This document shows, in pieces, positions 1-11,617 of a stretch of DNA of 64,000 nucleotides. The notes beneath the pieces are model-generated. The model searched no databases. It saw only the letters and a list, made by a program, of their open reading frames with translations, and was not told the origin of the DNA. This DNA is from Jackrogersella multiformis (Eukaryota > Ascomycota > Sordariomycetes > Xylariales > Hypoxylaceae). Position numbers and translations under genes: made by a program. The first letter of the stretch is position 1. Each line of letters starts with the position of its first letter. Location of the stretch: positions 3,968,001-4,032,000 of the forward strand of contig CADCXD010000018.1 in the NCBI GenBank assembly GCA_902806575.1. The letters are read 5' to 3'.

Positions 1-1303
1 CCGGTTGTTGTTTTTTTAGGGGTTTGTTTTATTTTTCCTTGGAGAAGATACCTATTAGTCAGCCGAAATTTGCATATCCCAGGGGGTCAGAAAGGGATCC
101 GAGGGCTGGAGTTCGTTCAGATTGCAGTGATATCCAACATACTAGGTAAGGTAGCTTAGCTAGTCATCGTCCGTTAACGGATGAGTGAATGAATGCCACA
201 TCATTAGGTGGTAGGCGACCTGCTGCTTCATCGCAAAGGGACTGAATAATAGTGTTGTCATTAATTCGAGCCCTTCAGTAGACTGTGATAGTAGTAGGAC
301 TGTTAATGGCTTGATGTTGGTGACTCGGTTTTGTAGGTAGGTACCTAGCCTAGGTAAGTACCTAGTCGAGGATGCGGCCCTGGCCTATTTCTGGTTGGGA
401 CTTGACCTTGTTGCTGCTATCGTGCTTGCTTCATCGAATATAGTAATGAGTATCTACCAACAAGCGAGCGGGAAAACGGCCGGAAATAACAAGTAGGTAC
501 CTAGATAAGCTACCAAGATCCCGGGTGGTTTTCGACCTGCATGTGCTTCGTCATGCCTTCTTGTAGATAGATATGTACCTAGGTAGGTAATGGATGCATG
601 CCGGTCACCTTTTCATTACACACGTCCCACGTCTACCCAGGTATTCTCGCCGATCTGGTTTCATGGCGTATGCGAGTAACCGCCTATATGCCATAGTTCT
701 CGTGTGCACGAAGCACAGGAAAGCAAAGCAGAGCAGCGAAAAGAAAAGCAACAGCAAAAGCACTACATAGGGGTAGGTAGCAGAGCGGGGTTGGGGCCCA
801 GCACGACATGAAAGCAAGCCCATCCATCGTGGAAGAATACAACTTCACTTCCTTTAAGTGCCTATTATAAACACTGGCATGTATAACTGGGTATAGGAAG
901 GATCAAATTTTTCATTTGTATACCTACAATGGAAATTCCATGTCCAGTCGCTCGCGGGGTCAAGACTTCTACATACCTATCTAGCTCAGGGCCTCGGCAA
1001 CGATGAATCAACAAACGGCCCGCCCCCTATAAACGCCTTGGATATGCAATTCCACGCTCCCATGCTCTCGCGCTATATCCTAGGAGAAAGATCCTTTCAG
1101 TCTGTTGTAGACATTCCCTCGCCATCTAGGTCTACGACGGGGTGGCTTCATTCCGCTCTACCTCTAAACCCGCAGTCGTGCCGCCCGATGACAGCATCTC
1201 CTACTGTCCCGACCAGCCGCGAGAGTAGCAAGCTCTGGGAACTCTGGGCTGGTGGATAGGACATGACGGGGCAGAACGCTTCTACCGCATCCTCGTCGGG
1301 TGA
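1..1303. other. Intergenic, no supported gene
   Basis: I find no convincing coding region here. The short open frames lack family resemblance. The stretch carries several copies of the dispersed TACCTAGGTA-like motif (about 337-365, 490-505 and 570-590). Confidence 0.6.
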
Positions 1304-2422
1304 TCAGTCGACCATCTTCCGCATAAACTGGTGCGCTAACTCCACGCCTAAGAAGGTCGCCGCGTTGGCCGGCACCGCCCTCGCGAGCGCCGGCCCGAAG
1401 CCCGGGAAGAACGCCTTGAAACCCCCCCTGCCGTAAACCTCCTTACACACGCCTGCGATGCTCACTTTGCGCTCGGCAGTCTGCAGCCGGCTTTTGACGG
1501 TGTCGATGGGAAACACGGGAATCCACATGGCGACACCCGCCGCGCCGCCGGCCGCCGTGATGGCTAGCAGGCTCAATTCGCCCTTAGGCTTGCCTGTCTC
1601 GGGGTCCAGAGGAGTAAGCCGCCTTTTTATGTACTCGTAGGCGGCAAAGTACGCAGCGGAGCCGGGGCCATCTCGCGCGAACGTCGCCACGCTGCCGCGG
1701 AATACAGATCGGATGCCGCCCTCGCGGAATAGCTGGCGCACGACGTCGAAGCCGCCCTTGTACTTGGGCTCCTCGCCGGGTTTGAGGCGCTGGCCTTGAA
1801 CCTGCAGGATGACCTTGACGCGCTCGAACGGTGCAGTGATGGCTGTCATGGGGATAGCACTGAAGAAGCCGGCAGCACTGATCTGTGCGATGGAGAGGGT
1901 GCCCGTGGGGCTCGGGGAAGAGAGCGAGGTTACGATTCGCTTGCCGACGTCGTAGCCCCAGAAGGATACGGCGACTATGTTTGTCTTACAGTTAGTCTCG
2001 TTTGGTTAATATGAATATTGTCAAGCCGGCTTAGGGGCAACGGCGAGAAGGGAGGGCATACACATGGGGGTAACGCCAACCAACGGCGCACTAACACCCG
2101 CATAGAGACCCCTCCTTAGCCCATCCCTTGCAACGCTCTTCCGCACGACATCGACAGCGGAGGAATACAGGCCCTTCTCGGCGGTCTGCAGTCGCACCTT
2201 GACCAGATCAAACGGATGTCCGACGACGACAGCACAGACGCCACCGAAGCCACCGGCGACGAAGGAACGTAGGCTAGAAGCAACAGCTTGCTCTCCAGCT
2301 TTCAGCTCAGCCTTCAGCTCATCTTTGGTCTCGGGGATGTGCGGGAGGTGGTCGGCGACGGGTGAAGGCAAGGAGGAATGGAGCTTCTCGTTGATGCCGT
2401 TGTGTTTGTCGCTCGAAGACAT
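1304..2422 (-). CDS. acuH: Mitochondrial carnitine/acylcarnitine carrier (AcuH/Crc1 type)
   Basis: This inner-membrane carrier should exchange acylcarnitines for carnitine, feeding acetyl or fatty-acyl units into mitochondria. Two exons (2422-2062 and 1974-1304) give 343 aa. The junction reads G-V-T-P-M-F-A-V, as expected for the family. Three mitochondrial-carrier signatures are visible: HPFDLVK at about residue 69, APFERVK at about 168 and FPIDTVK at about 275, each followed by an RLQT- or ILQV-type helix start. The Met at 2422 is chosen because the open frame upstream of it (to about 2551) is low-complexity and not carrier-like. The family is certain. The acylcarnitine subtype rests on overall resemblance and the G-V-T-P-M-F motif. 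Confidence 0.92.
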
Positions 2423-3914
2423 GATGACGAAGGAGCCCTGTTTTGACTCGACTCGATTTGTTTCGTCCGATCTACTAGGAAAATACAGTTTTATCGAGCA
2501 CGGAAGCAGAAAGGTCGGCTTGAAGCTATCTAGGGATAGAGATAGTATCAAGAATCCTTTTGCGCGAATTCACGCACGATATGGCTATCCGGTCGATAAG
2601 TCTCGTCCCGATTTTACCTAGAAGTTTCAACCTCTTGCGCCCCAAGTACTGCTGGCGAACAAACGCGGCGGAAGTCCGAAATGCGACAAAGAAAAGGCGG
2701 ACAGAAACTCGAGACTCAAGGGAGTGAAGTTTTACTTTTTTTTACTTTGTCGGATAGAAGCAAAAGTTCATCTTATTCGTCTAAAGTATACTTCAAGGTT
2801 TCGGCAATGGAAAGCCGACCCAACGTCAGAAGCAACTCAAACCTCGGCAGGCAAGTACGAAGTATCGGTACAATCCATTACCCACTACTGGGTAGATACA
2901 TATACCCACTAGTGTAGGTACCTCCATTATCCACTTCTCATATGTACCTCCATCTGCCCCATCTATCTAGATCTGATAAGACGTCTTCCTCTTAAAAATG
3001 ACATGGATCCTATTATCTCATTCCTTAAACTATTGCCTAACTTTAACAATTCGCAACAATATAATCTCTATACTTCTTCCCTTATTAACTATCATCACAG
3101 ATTGCCCTTATATCCTCAAGAGGTAACCTAGAAACTTGTAGGGTATTTACCTCTCTTCTGTGTTCTAGCCGGGGTTAGTTGTGCCTCGGCCAAGTCGGTT
3201 CAATGGAAGAAACACGAGGGCACCTAAGGATATTAGCACCTTTACGTAGCCATTTTTATACGGCCAGCTCTAAGTACCTAGGTACCTACCAAGAGACACC
3301 CCACCAAATACTCACCTACAATTAAACTTACAATTGAATCAATAAGCTTTTTATCAAAATAAAAGGAAATAAATACATGCACAGAAACCGTCGTCGTGCA
3401 TGACGGCTGGCCCGACTATCTATACTTATCTACTACCTACATATGTGCATACCTACCTAGGAGGTAGGTAGGTACATATCCTGGTACTGTGTGGTGATAT
3501 TTACGTCATCGTCATATGCCAAAAGGTAAGGGATCAAATACACACGCGTACATTTTGAATTCGCTTCGATATCGGTGTATACACTACATATGTATCTATC
3601 CGGAACAAGTATATACAGAATGTTAAGATATAGGTAGGTTAAGTATATCGTGGGTATAGTCGTTTTCTCGTCTTCCCCTATTCTGTCCTCGCGGTCGATA
3701 TCCCGATATTCCCTATCGACTTGGCCTCTTCAACCAACACACATATACTGTCCAAATAAAACATTGTTGATGGTCGAGCCTTCGTAGAATTCAATGATTC
3801 CCGGGATAAGGTGCCGCTCGCCCATAAATACTCTTCCATTCATCCTAGTTCCGCCATGTTTTAACATAGAGAGTTCCACCGAACCAGCCAACCAAACCAA
3901 ACCATTACGCCAAT
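2423..3914. other. Intergenic between carrier promoter and CDF gene 3' end
   Basis: No supportable gene. It holds the 5' region of the carrier gene and the 3' region of the convergently placed zinc transporter. Dispersed TACCTAGGTA-type motifs occur near 3275-3290 and 3451-3475. Confidence 0.6.
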
Positions 3915-5470
3915 TCAATACGCGCCTAGTCCCTTGGCCGCAAGCCTACCCATTCCACACCAGCATGTCGTGTCACCTTCTCTCTCCATTTGTATCGTGA
4001 GATCAATCCCGCGTTTGCTCAAGTAGTTCTGAACCCTATCCCGAACCTCTTCCATATCCGCACCCCGAACCGCAGATACGTGCATTACCCCTAAGATTCT
4101 AACCCCAGATTCGCTTCCGGCGCCGTCATCCACCCAGAACTTGGGTACTGAATACGAAGCGACACCTCGCTGGTTCGTAACCTCGGATAGTGTATTGCGG
4201 AGATTATATTCCGTGTCTGCCGGGATTGTCAGTAGTAGGCGTCGGGCCGACGACGTGACCAGCGGCGTCGCCGTAATGAGAATTAAGTAAGCAATCAAGA
4301 AGGACGCTAAAGGATCCCAGCCGGACCACGGGATAAGGTAGGTCAAGACCGTCGAGATGATCACCGAGGCGCTCCCAAGGGTATCCGCAAGGATATGTAA
4401 ATAGATTCCGTGCATGTTTTCGTTATCGTGATTATGAGAATGAGCATGGCTATGACCGTGGTTATGACCATGCTTGTGCTCATGCTCCTTATGATCGTGA
4501 TCGTGGTCGTGATCGTGATGTGAACTACTGTCATGGTGATCATGGTCTTTATCGTGGTCGTGGCTATGGCTATGATCGTGAGAATGCCCAAGATCATGCG
4601 AATGGCCATGGTCATGGCTGTGGCCGTGGTGGCCGTGAGAGCCAAAAGCGAAAATACCTAACAGATTTACAACCAACCCTAAAGTACTGACAATAAAGAG
4701 CTCTCGAAGTCTCTTGGTTTCTCGCCCCTCCAACAATCTTTCGAACCCTTCGAACATGATTTCAAGGCTAATGAGTCTACGAATATCGTTAGTCAGCTGT
4801 TTCAGTTAAGCGGAATCGAAACACACATCAAAAAGACACCATTTGCAAATCCACTTAGTGTCTCGATCTTCCCAAATCCGTAAGGAAATCTTTCACTGGG
4901 TGGCCACTTGCTCATCACCGACGCAAAAAGGCCCACTGCCAAAGCTACACAGTCGAAGAACATGTGTATACTATCGCTTAGAAGACCGAGAGAGTCGGTC
5001 AGATAACCGTAAACAGCCTGAACGCCCATAAACGAGAAATTGACCCTAAGAGGACCTGTCAGTGCTATCCTTAAGAGCAATCAAAATTAATTTGGGTCAT
5101 ACCCCATGAAATAGAAAATCCGACGCGAGTCTTTCTCCGTCATGATAGCATGAATCAAAGGCCATCTCGACGTGTATGGGAGCAATAATGCTGTGAATTT
5201 CGAGTAAGTCGCTCCGTGTGCGTGGTGGCCGTGACCATCATGTGCATGCTCGTGTACAACAGCGGTAATTGGAGCGTCGTAGTGTGGAGTGTTCGGCACG
5301 TTTATCATATCAACTTTCTGCGGACCAGGCAAGTCCTTGTTATTCTGTCTCAGAGGAGAGGGTCGGTTTTCCCGTCTTTGCAAAGGTATAAACGAGTTAG
5401 CCCGATATTGTGTGATATTCTGCTGGGCTTGTGCCTGTGTATCAAGGTCTGTATGGTCGTGATCGTGGTT

Positions 5471-5506
<36 letters not shown>

Positions 5507-5689
5507 ATGATCATGATCATGGCTATGGCCAACCTCGGCCCTCTGACTTTGAGAGTAGACTTGCAGGGAACGACTCGATCTCGAGTGACCAAAGGACGGG
5601 GGCGAGTGGGAGTGCGGATGGGAGTGAGAATGCGAATGGCCGTGACTATGTGATAGAGGAGGTTGCGGCAGGGCGTACGAGGACGCCAT
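3915..5689 (-). CDS. msc2: CDF family zinc transporter, Msc2/Cis4-like
   Basis: A cation diffusion facilitator, probably moving zinc into the secretory pathway. Three exons (5689-5103, 5045-4827, 4776-3915) give 555 aa with clean GT-AG junctions. The zinc-site residues of the family are visible: H223 and D227 in S-I-H-M-F-F-D (transmembrane helix II) and H396 and D400 in H-I-L-A-D-T-L-G-S (helix V). Two His/Asp-rich stretches flank the core: a cytosolic N-terminal one of about 95 residues, and a loop of about 70 residues between helices IV and V (about 316-390). The latter is the usual zinc-binding loop of Msc2/ZnT5 relatives. The C-terminal cytosolic domain ends with several Cys residues. 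Yeast Msc2 has extra N-terminal helices that this protein lacks, so the Msc2 name is by resemblance of the CDF half. Confidence 0.88.
4433..4628 (-). repeat. His/Asp-coding simple repeat inside CDF gene
   Basis: Degenerate trinucleotide and hexanucleotide repeats encode alternating His with Asp, Ser or Gly in the loop between helices IV and V. On the + strand the units read as GTGATC- and GTGGTC-like words. Confidence 0.75.
5453..5528 (-). repeat. GTGGTC hexanucleotide microsatellite in CDF exon 1
   Basis: Near-perfect hexanucleotide repeats on the + strand encode a run of His-Asp dipeptides in the N-terminal cytosolic part of the zinc transporter. Because the unit is a multiple of three, copy-number change alters the number of His-Asp pairs but keeps the frame. 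Confidence 0.85.
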
Positions 5690-6980
5690 GATGCTAGTTA
5701 ATAGTCTGGTCGGGCTGCTCGTCTAGCTAAAAGTGACGGTATTCGGAGTCTCCAAGACTCCCTTTGTTTTCCCAGTCTTATCGCATAGGGACGAGACAAC
5801 AACGAATGAAGTGTAGGATAGGTTTGCTAATTAGAAAAACCTGGCAAATCGGATCGGCTGGATGGCTTTGTCGGTAATGAATCGAATCGATATGTATATC
5901 TGGCCGCTGGCCGGAATAGGGCAGGGGTTTGATGCTGTTCGCGCGCTGGAAGAAATTAGATCTACAGTTTACGAGGCTAGGTACCAGGTAAGTAAGATAA
6001 ATATCAGAGATATCGAGATATCGAGATATCTAATTCAAGAACAACAAGAGACAACAACCGCACGATCTTAAAAGACAACAGCGAGAAACAATCCAAAGAG
6101 AACAAGCAATGGTGGCATCTTCTGGTGATAAAAGAATGGAAGAGAGAGAAAAAAGCCGAATGGTAGTTCGTCAAGAAGGAAGGTCAATCGGTCAATCTCC
6201 TCTACTCCTGCCCCCGGTCCCTGAATGCGGTTCCTAAATCTTTCTCTTTCCGATCTAGTGCAAGTGATAGAGGCCAATCAATGGCTTCGATCTACTTAGG
6301 TATGATGCGGCCTGCAGGTGCATTCCTCCGCATTACTAGTAGCCAGGTACAATTATACCGGTAGAAAAGCTAATCTCTCACCAATTGTATAGTAAGATTA
6401 CTAGGCTTGATAGGCTTGATAGGCTTTCAGGCTTGATGGCCTGATAGACGCACAAACTTCAAAGCACCCTAACTTTAAAAGTTGACATCCATGCCTGCCT
6501 ATCGGGACTGACTCGGGACGCTAATGGTTAAATTAATTCGCTACCAAGTGCCAGGTGTAGCCTTAACCGAAATGTAATCTGTACCACCTGCACCTGAAGT
6601 TGAGCCCAGTGTGACGTACCTCATTGGTTAGAGTTGTCAAACAGACACATTGAACGAGTGACCTTACCTGGGTACCTACCTATAACCACCTATAACCTTA
6701 CCTCAACACCACACCAAATTAATCTGCTTATATATTGGGTCACAATTACGGACTTGCCTAGATCTTTAACCAGCTTACACATCTAGGTCATACCAGAGTG
6801 GCATCGATGCCCTCCAGCAGCGGCAGGAATAAGTTGTGAAAAACTTGGAAGAGTCTTGTGAAGGTACCTACTGCATACGCACTCATTTTCTCTTAGTAAG
6901 CCATCTCTCATTGACTAATACCTACGACCAAACTCACAACTGATGTCATATTCAAGATACAACGTCTTACTATTCCAAAA
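5690..6980. other. Divergent promoter region of CDF and ALG1 genes
   Basis: About 1.3 kb separates the two divergent start codons. A short direct repeat of GATATCGA words lies near 6008-6030 and a TACCTAGGTA-like motif near 6665-6685. I see no gene. Confidence 0.55.
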
Positions 6981-8472
6981 ATGCCGTATCTTGTCTTCGT
7001 CCTATCATTCACGGCGATCGGTTCATTGATCGGTCTTGTCGTGGCCTTGACAATGCTCCCTTCACGCTATGTCAAACACTCTCCAGCTTCCAAGGAATCA
7101 GTCTCTGTTCAAATCTTAGTCCTTGGAGATATTGGACGCAGCCCTCGTATGCAATATCATGCACTGAGTGTTGCTAGACATGGTGGAAGAGTTGATCTCA
7201 TTGGCTACCATGGTATATTTGTTCCCTATATTAGGTTAACCGTACACTCACACTTATGCTGACCCGTTGTGTAGAATCCCCCCCTCATCCTGATCTTCTC
7301 ACCAACCCTCGGGTCAAGATTTACCCCTTGGCAACTCCCCCGAGTTTATTGAAGTCCAGATCAATCCCATTCATCTTCTCTGGACCTCTGAAAGTGCTAT
7401 GGCAGATTTGGACTCTTATTCGAGTCCTGGGTTACCAGGCACCTCCTGCGAGATGGCTCCTAGTCCAGGTATAGCAAGCACCCCTGTTTTACTTATAATG
7501 GTTCTTCGTTGACATATATCTCAGAACCCCCCATCTATTCCAACTCTAGCTGTTGCTCTTCTCATTTCTCTCCTGCGCAACACCCATCTCATGATTGATT
7601 GGCACAACTATGGCTGGACAATCCTTGCCGGAACCAAGGGGCGCAACCACCCCTTTGTTCAAATTTCCAAAGCCTACGAGTGCGCGCTGGGTCAGGCAGC
7701 TCCAACCGTCAACATTACGGTTACTCATGCGATGAAGAGGCAATTGGAACGAGCACCCTATTACGTCACAGCGCCGATCCTCACCCTTCACGATCGGCCG
7801 GCTTCCATTTTCCAACCTCTGAAGTCCTTATCAGACCGCAGAGATTTTCTCGAGAAGTTGCCGGAGACGAGAGATTTCGCCCTGAATATAATCGCGGGCC
7901 AGACCAGGCTCATAGTGAGCAGCACTTCCTGGACACCCGACGAAGACTTCTCGCTCTTGCTCGATGCGCTGGTCACGTATGCTAAGGAGGAGGAAACCGC
8001 CCATCCCATCATTGCGATTATCACGGGGAAAGGTCCCCAGAAGGCGTTTTACGAGGGAAAAATACAGGATTTACAGAGGGCAGGGAAATTGCCTAACATC
8101 CGCATACTAACTGCATGGCTCACAATAGATAATTACGCCAAGCTTTTAAGTTGTGCGGATCTCGGGGTATGTCTTCACATGTCTAGCTCAGGTGTTGACC
8201 TCCCGATGAAAGTAGTAGACATGTTTGGATCTGGGCTGCCAGTTGCAGCTTACTCGGGATACGAGAGCTTCGACGAGCTGGTCAAGGAAGGGGTCAATGG
8301 GTGTGGCTTCGAAACAGCGAACGAGCTAGCCGTCATCTTGAAGCGATTATTCAACGAGGTGGGATCAAACGAGCTTAGGACCCTTGGTCAAGGGGCTAGA
8401 GCTGAGAGTAATCTACGGTGGGATGAAGAATGGGATCGAGTTTTGGGCCGTGTAATAGGAGTCATCGACTAA
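6981..8472 (+). CDS. alg1: Chitobiosyldiphosphodolichol beta-mannosyltransferase
   Basis: ALG1 (GT33 family) adds the first mannose, from GDP-mannose, to GlcNAc2-PP-dolichol on the cytosolic face of the ER. Three exons (6981-7212, 7275-7468, 7525-8472) give 457 aa. The N-terminus has one membrane anchor (about residues 2-27), then the G-D-I-G-R-S-P-R-M motif at about 49-57. Other ALG1 hallmarks follow: N-P-P-S-I-P at the start of exon 3, I-D-W-H-N-Y-G, and the C-terminal S-S-S-G-V-D-L-P-M-K-V-V-D-M-F-G segment. Y-E-S-F-D-E-L-V carries the donor-site Glu of retaining GT-B enzymes. All three exon joins keep frame. It converges on the E2 gene 254 bp downstream. Confidence 0.95.
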
Positions 8473-8726
8473 GAAGCGAACTGACGCCTAGGCGATCAAT
8501 ACAAGACACGAACTGCAAAAATCGTTGAATTGAATTCAATACCCCTAGGTACCGAAAAATACCTAGCTCCTAAACGCCTTCCTATATGCCCGTAAACTAA
8601 CCAAACTAGTATCTAAAGAGACGGGGTTTAGCTCAGAAGAGTACTAATAAGGATTGCGGTTCGCTATAATGCTTCAAAGACCGGTCCGTGGTCATGGTTT
8701 TCTATTTATTTAGATCATCTCCATGG

Positions 8727-9358
8727 TTAATCCTCGCCCAGGCTCTCCCTTACACACCGCCTCACTCTCTTCCTGAAATCCTTCGGCCCGCCCTCCCGCT
8801 CGGCACGTAGCAGTTTAGCGGCATCCAGGTTGGCAGGGCTCTCGTCGTTGGGCTCGTTGAAGAGGCTGAGGACGCTTATGAGGATCGTCTCCGGAGTCTG
8901 TACGGGGCTCCACCGCTCGGCGGCGCTCTCGTAGCCATATTTGTCCTCCTCTGGCGGATGCAGGATCGAGATGCAGAGTTCGCCGCTCGGATAGATGTTA
9001 GGGTGAAATGGTACCGGATTCTGGAAAACGATTTTGGGAGGTAGATGGGGATATTCGGGCGGGAAGGTCATGATAGCTCGAAAGTTCGCACCTGTATTTC
9101 ATCATCATGTATTAGCTGGGTTGAACCTACGGCTCGATCTCTTGCGCGGCAGAGATGTTGCAACATACCGCCATAGTATTTGCAGTCGTCACTGATCATG
9201 AGGATGACCTCCCACTCAAAGACGTTGCTCTCCTTGGCCAGCCCGACTGAGATGCCCCATAGATCCGGTGAGGTGTGCATCTCTTTGAGTTGTCGCTGCA
9301 GGAGTCGGGCGGCTCCCGTCGTCTGCGACGAGGACGATGCAGCATTCAAAGCTGACAT
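8727..9358 (-). CDS. Ubiquitin-conjugating enzyme E2, Ubc7/UBE2G1 class
   Basis: Two exons (9358-9169 and 9091-8727) give 184 aa; the splice restores Y-G-G-A-N-F-R-A. The catalytic Cys is about residue 103 in H-P-N-I-Y-P-S-G-E-L-C-I-S-I-L-H-P-P. After it comes the acidic loop insertion E-E-D-K-Y-G-Y-E typical of Ubc7, Cdc34 and UBE2G enzymes. The sequence E-D-K-Y-G-Y-E and the C-terminal R-C-V-R-x-S favour the UBE2G1 (fission yeast Ubc15) branch over classical Ubc7/UBE2G2; this is my reading from family knowledge. The N-terminus has a Ser-rich extension of about 14 residues. Such enzymes build Lys48-linked chains, some in ER-associated degradation. Confidence 0.9.
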
Positions 9359-10448
9359 TGTTGGTAGTTCGTATCACTTCTTGTATACCCAGGTAGCGGG
9401 TGGCGTATGGTGTATGGCGTATGGCAAAGTAGAGGTGGATGTCGTGTGACAGATGGTACCGAGCTAATTGTGAAGTAGTAAGCCAAACTGATCCGGAGTC
9501 CTAGGAGGATCGTGGATCGTCGCTAAATTGGTATCCAAGTTTAACGTTACTCCCGAGGACCTAAATGCGTAGATGTGTTTGACAACGATGGAGTGGGACG
9601 AAAGGAAGATGTTAGTTCGATGTTCTCGACTTGTCGAAATCCGTTGTGGAACCTGGGAAGTTTCGCAATTGGTAGTGGGGTTGATAAGTATCAGTGGGAT
9701 GTGTACATACACTAGTGTACTTGCACAAGCTGTTAAACTGTGTACTGTGGGGACATCCGTTTATAATAATCTGTGAGTCGAATTGAGTCTGACGTCACTG
9801 GTATCGATAGCCGAGACATGTGCTATTCTATGTAGCTACCTAGGTACCTATACCTATATGTAGGTAGGTACCTAGGGGTAGGTTGGACCCTGAGTTGATG
9901 ATAGTTGTTTAGAAGCTTTGAAAGTTATTTCTATGGTTCATGAAAATATTTATATGCACTAGGTAAACTATCTAAAACTAAGTGTTTATGATTAAATATA
10001 TATACTAAGCACTCCAAGGCAAATCACAGGATTATACCTGAGTAGGTGAGTCTCGAAATAACATGATGGACATGATATTCACTTCTTTAATATGAAAATC
10101 AACAGCCAAATCCAGCTGATTTTGCCATGTCTTTGTATAGCAATCATGAGTGATTGCTCTTGCCTTCGATTGCCATCCGTAAAGAGGTATCGTAATTATA
10201 TGTTAGGTAGGAACCACCAATATGCATACCTGGGTACCTAGGTAGGTAGTATCGTTTATACAAACTTAGCCTGTTCCTAGGACCTAGATATCAACCAAAT
10301 CAACCTACTCCCAATCAAACGCCGGGTCCAATGCATCATCAACGCCATAATCTACGTTTTAAAGCCCTACCTAGGTACCTCAGGCAGGCATGCAGAAACA
10401 CCATATAGACTTCAAGTATTGTTTTTTGGTTTGTTTCCAAAAACCGGG
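9359..10448. other. Intergenic, no supported gene
   Basis: The stretch holds the E2 promoter and the 3' flank of the Snu23 gene. Clusters of the dispersed motif occur at about 9836-9880, 10225-10250 and 10365-10390. No coding region is supported. Confidence 0.55.
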
Positions 10449-11162
10449 TTACTTCTTCTTCGAAGTACCAAACCCAGTTATCCCCATCGCCGCCATCATG
10501 TCATCCTCGTCGTGCTCGCCTTCGATCCGGACGTCGTCGCCATACTCGACCTTGATCTTCTCCCCGGCCTCCCTCTCGGCCTTCTTCTTGGCCAGCTCTT
10601 CCTGCCTCTTGAGCCGCCTGGCCTCCCTCTCCTTCGTCGCCTCCTCCTCGCGCATCTCCAGGCGCTCCTTCAGCGTGGCGGTGCTCGCCTTCTTCTGGTC
10701 CTGCAGCCGCTCCCAGACCTCGACGATGCGCTGGTGCACGTCCTCGGCGGAGGCCTTCCGGACCTCGCCCGTCTCGCCGACGTTGCGCAGGTGCTGCATG
10801 CTGTTGATGTGCTCGACCCACTGCATGTTGTCCTTGAAGGTGAGGTCGCAGGCGGCGCAGTAGAAGCCGGCGCCGCGCCCGCGCTTGCCCTGCCCGGCCC
10901 CCGCGGGCACCAGCGTGGTCTTGCCGACGTTGGCCTCGAGGTCGATGATCTCGCGCCGCGCCCGCGTGTGCGTCTCGTCGCCCGTCATGGGCTTGTAGTA
11001 CTTCTTGCCCGCCATCTTGGCCTCGTAGCGCGCCTTGGACTCTTCTTTCTCGGCCGCCTCCCGCACCTTGGCCTTCTGCGCGTACTCGTCCAGGTCGTAG
11101 TTCCGCCGAAACGACGTGTCCGACGACGGCGTGCCGTACGCCGACCCCTTTTTGTCGGCCAT
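10449..11162 (-). CDS. snu23: U4/U6.U5 tri-snRNP zinc-finger protein Snu23
   Basis: A single exon encodes 237 aa. The U1-type C2H2 finger is visible with C102, C105, H118 and H124 (C-x2-C-x12-H-x5-H), in a context typical of Snu23/ZMAT2. The N-terminal segment starting F-R-R-N-Y-D-L-D-E-Y is also conserved in this family. After the finger comes a long charged coiled coil (about 150-205) and an acidic tail ending G-I-T-G-F-G-T-S-K-K-K. Snu23 belongs to the precatalytic spliceosome. The coding sequence is strikingly GC-rich at third positions compared with its surroundings, which leaves long open frames on the opposite strand that I treat as shadows. Confidence 0.93.
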   Translation of the reverse strand: MADKKGSAYGTPSSDTSFRRNYDLDEYAQKAKVREAAEKEESKARYEAKMAGKKYYKPMTGDETHTRARREIIDLEANVGKTTLVPAGAGQGKRGRGAGFYCAACDLTFKDNMQWVEHINSMQHLRNVGETGEVRKASAEDVHQRIVEVWERLQDQKKASTATLKERLEMREEEATKEREARRLKRQEELAKKKAEREAGEKIKVEYGDDVRIEGEHDEDDMMAAMGITGFGTSKKK

Positions 11163-11617
11163 CTTGAGGGGGTAGTTTCGAGACGCGGAATTCGAGGGTG
11201 ACGTGTCGCTAAGATGTTATGTGGGACTGAGATGGTGATGGCTTAGATAATGTTGAAGTCGTTACAGAGGTGCGGTTGTCTATGTGATTGTCGGATGGGA
11301 AAGTTGAAAATTACCAGGTACATGTAGGTAGCGTACCAAGCTATAACCCTGTAGTAATCGAATGGAAAAGACAGGGGCAGCAGAGCTGGAGGTCTGTCCA
11401 TGCAGCTGTCATGTATGATGTTTATTAAGATACCCCGCCATATATTCTAGTAAGAGCAATATCCATATAAAAGCTGCCTAAGTACATACAGCTTACCCCC
11501 ACTCATATCTCAAATTTCAATCTTCAATCTTCAAAATTTATACAAAGATATTTCAAGCTACGAATTTACTCTCTCAGGGTTAATTAAGTCAAGTATTGAA
11601 GTCTGATTCAAGATTAA
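11163..11617. other. Divergent promoter of snu23 and dph5
   Basis: A 455-bp spacer between two divergent start codons. I see no gene and no clear specific site. Confidence 0.55.

Noticed and set aside
8618..8690. TTTAGCTCAG and GGTTCGC words suggesting a tRNA
   Set aside because: No acceptor or T-stem pairing and wrong spacing.
10419..11201. 260-codon open frame on the + strand opposite snu23
   Set aside because: It is a shadow of the GC-rich snu23 exon; low-complexity Leu/Arg composition and no family features.
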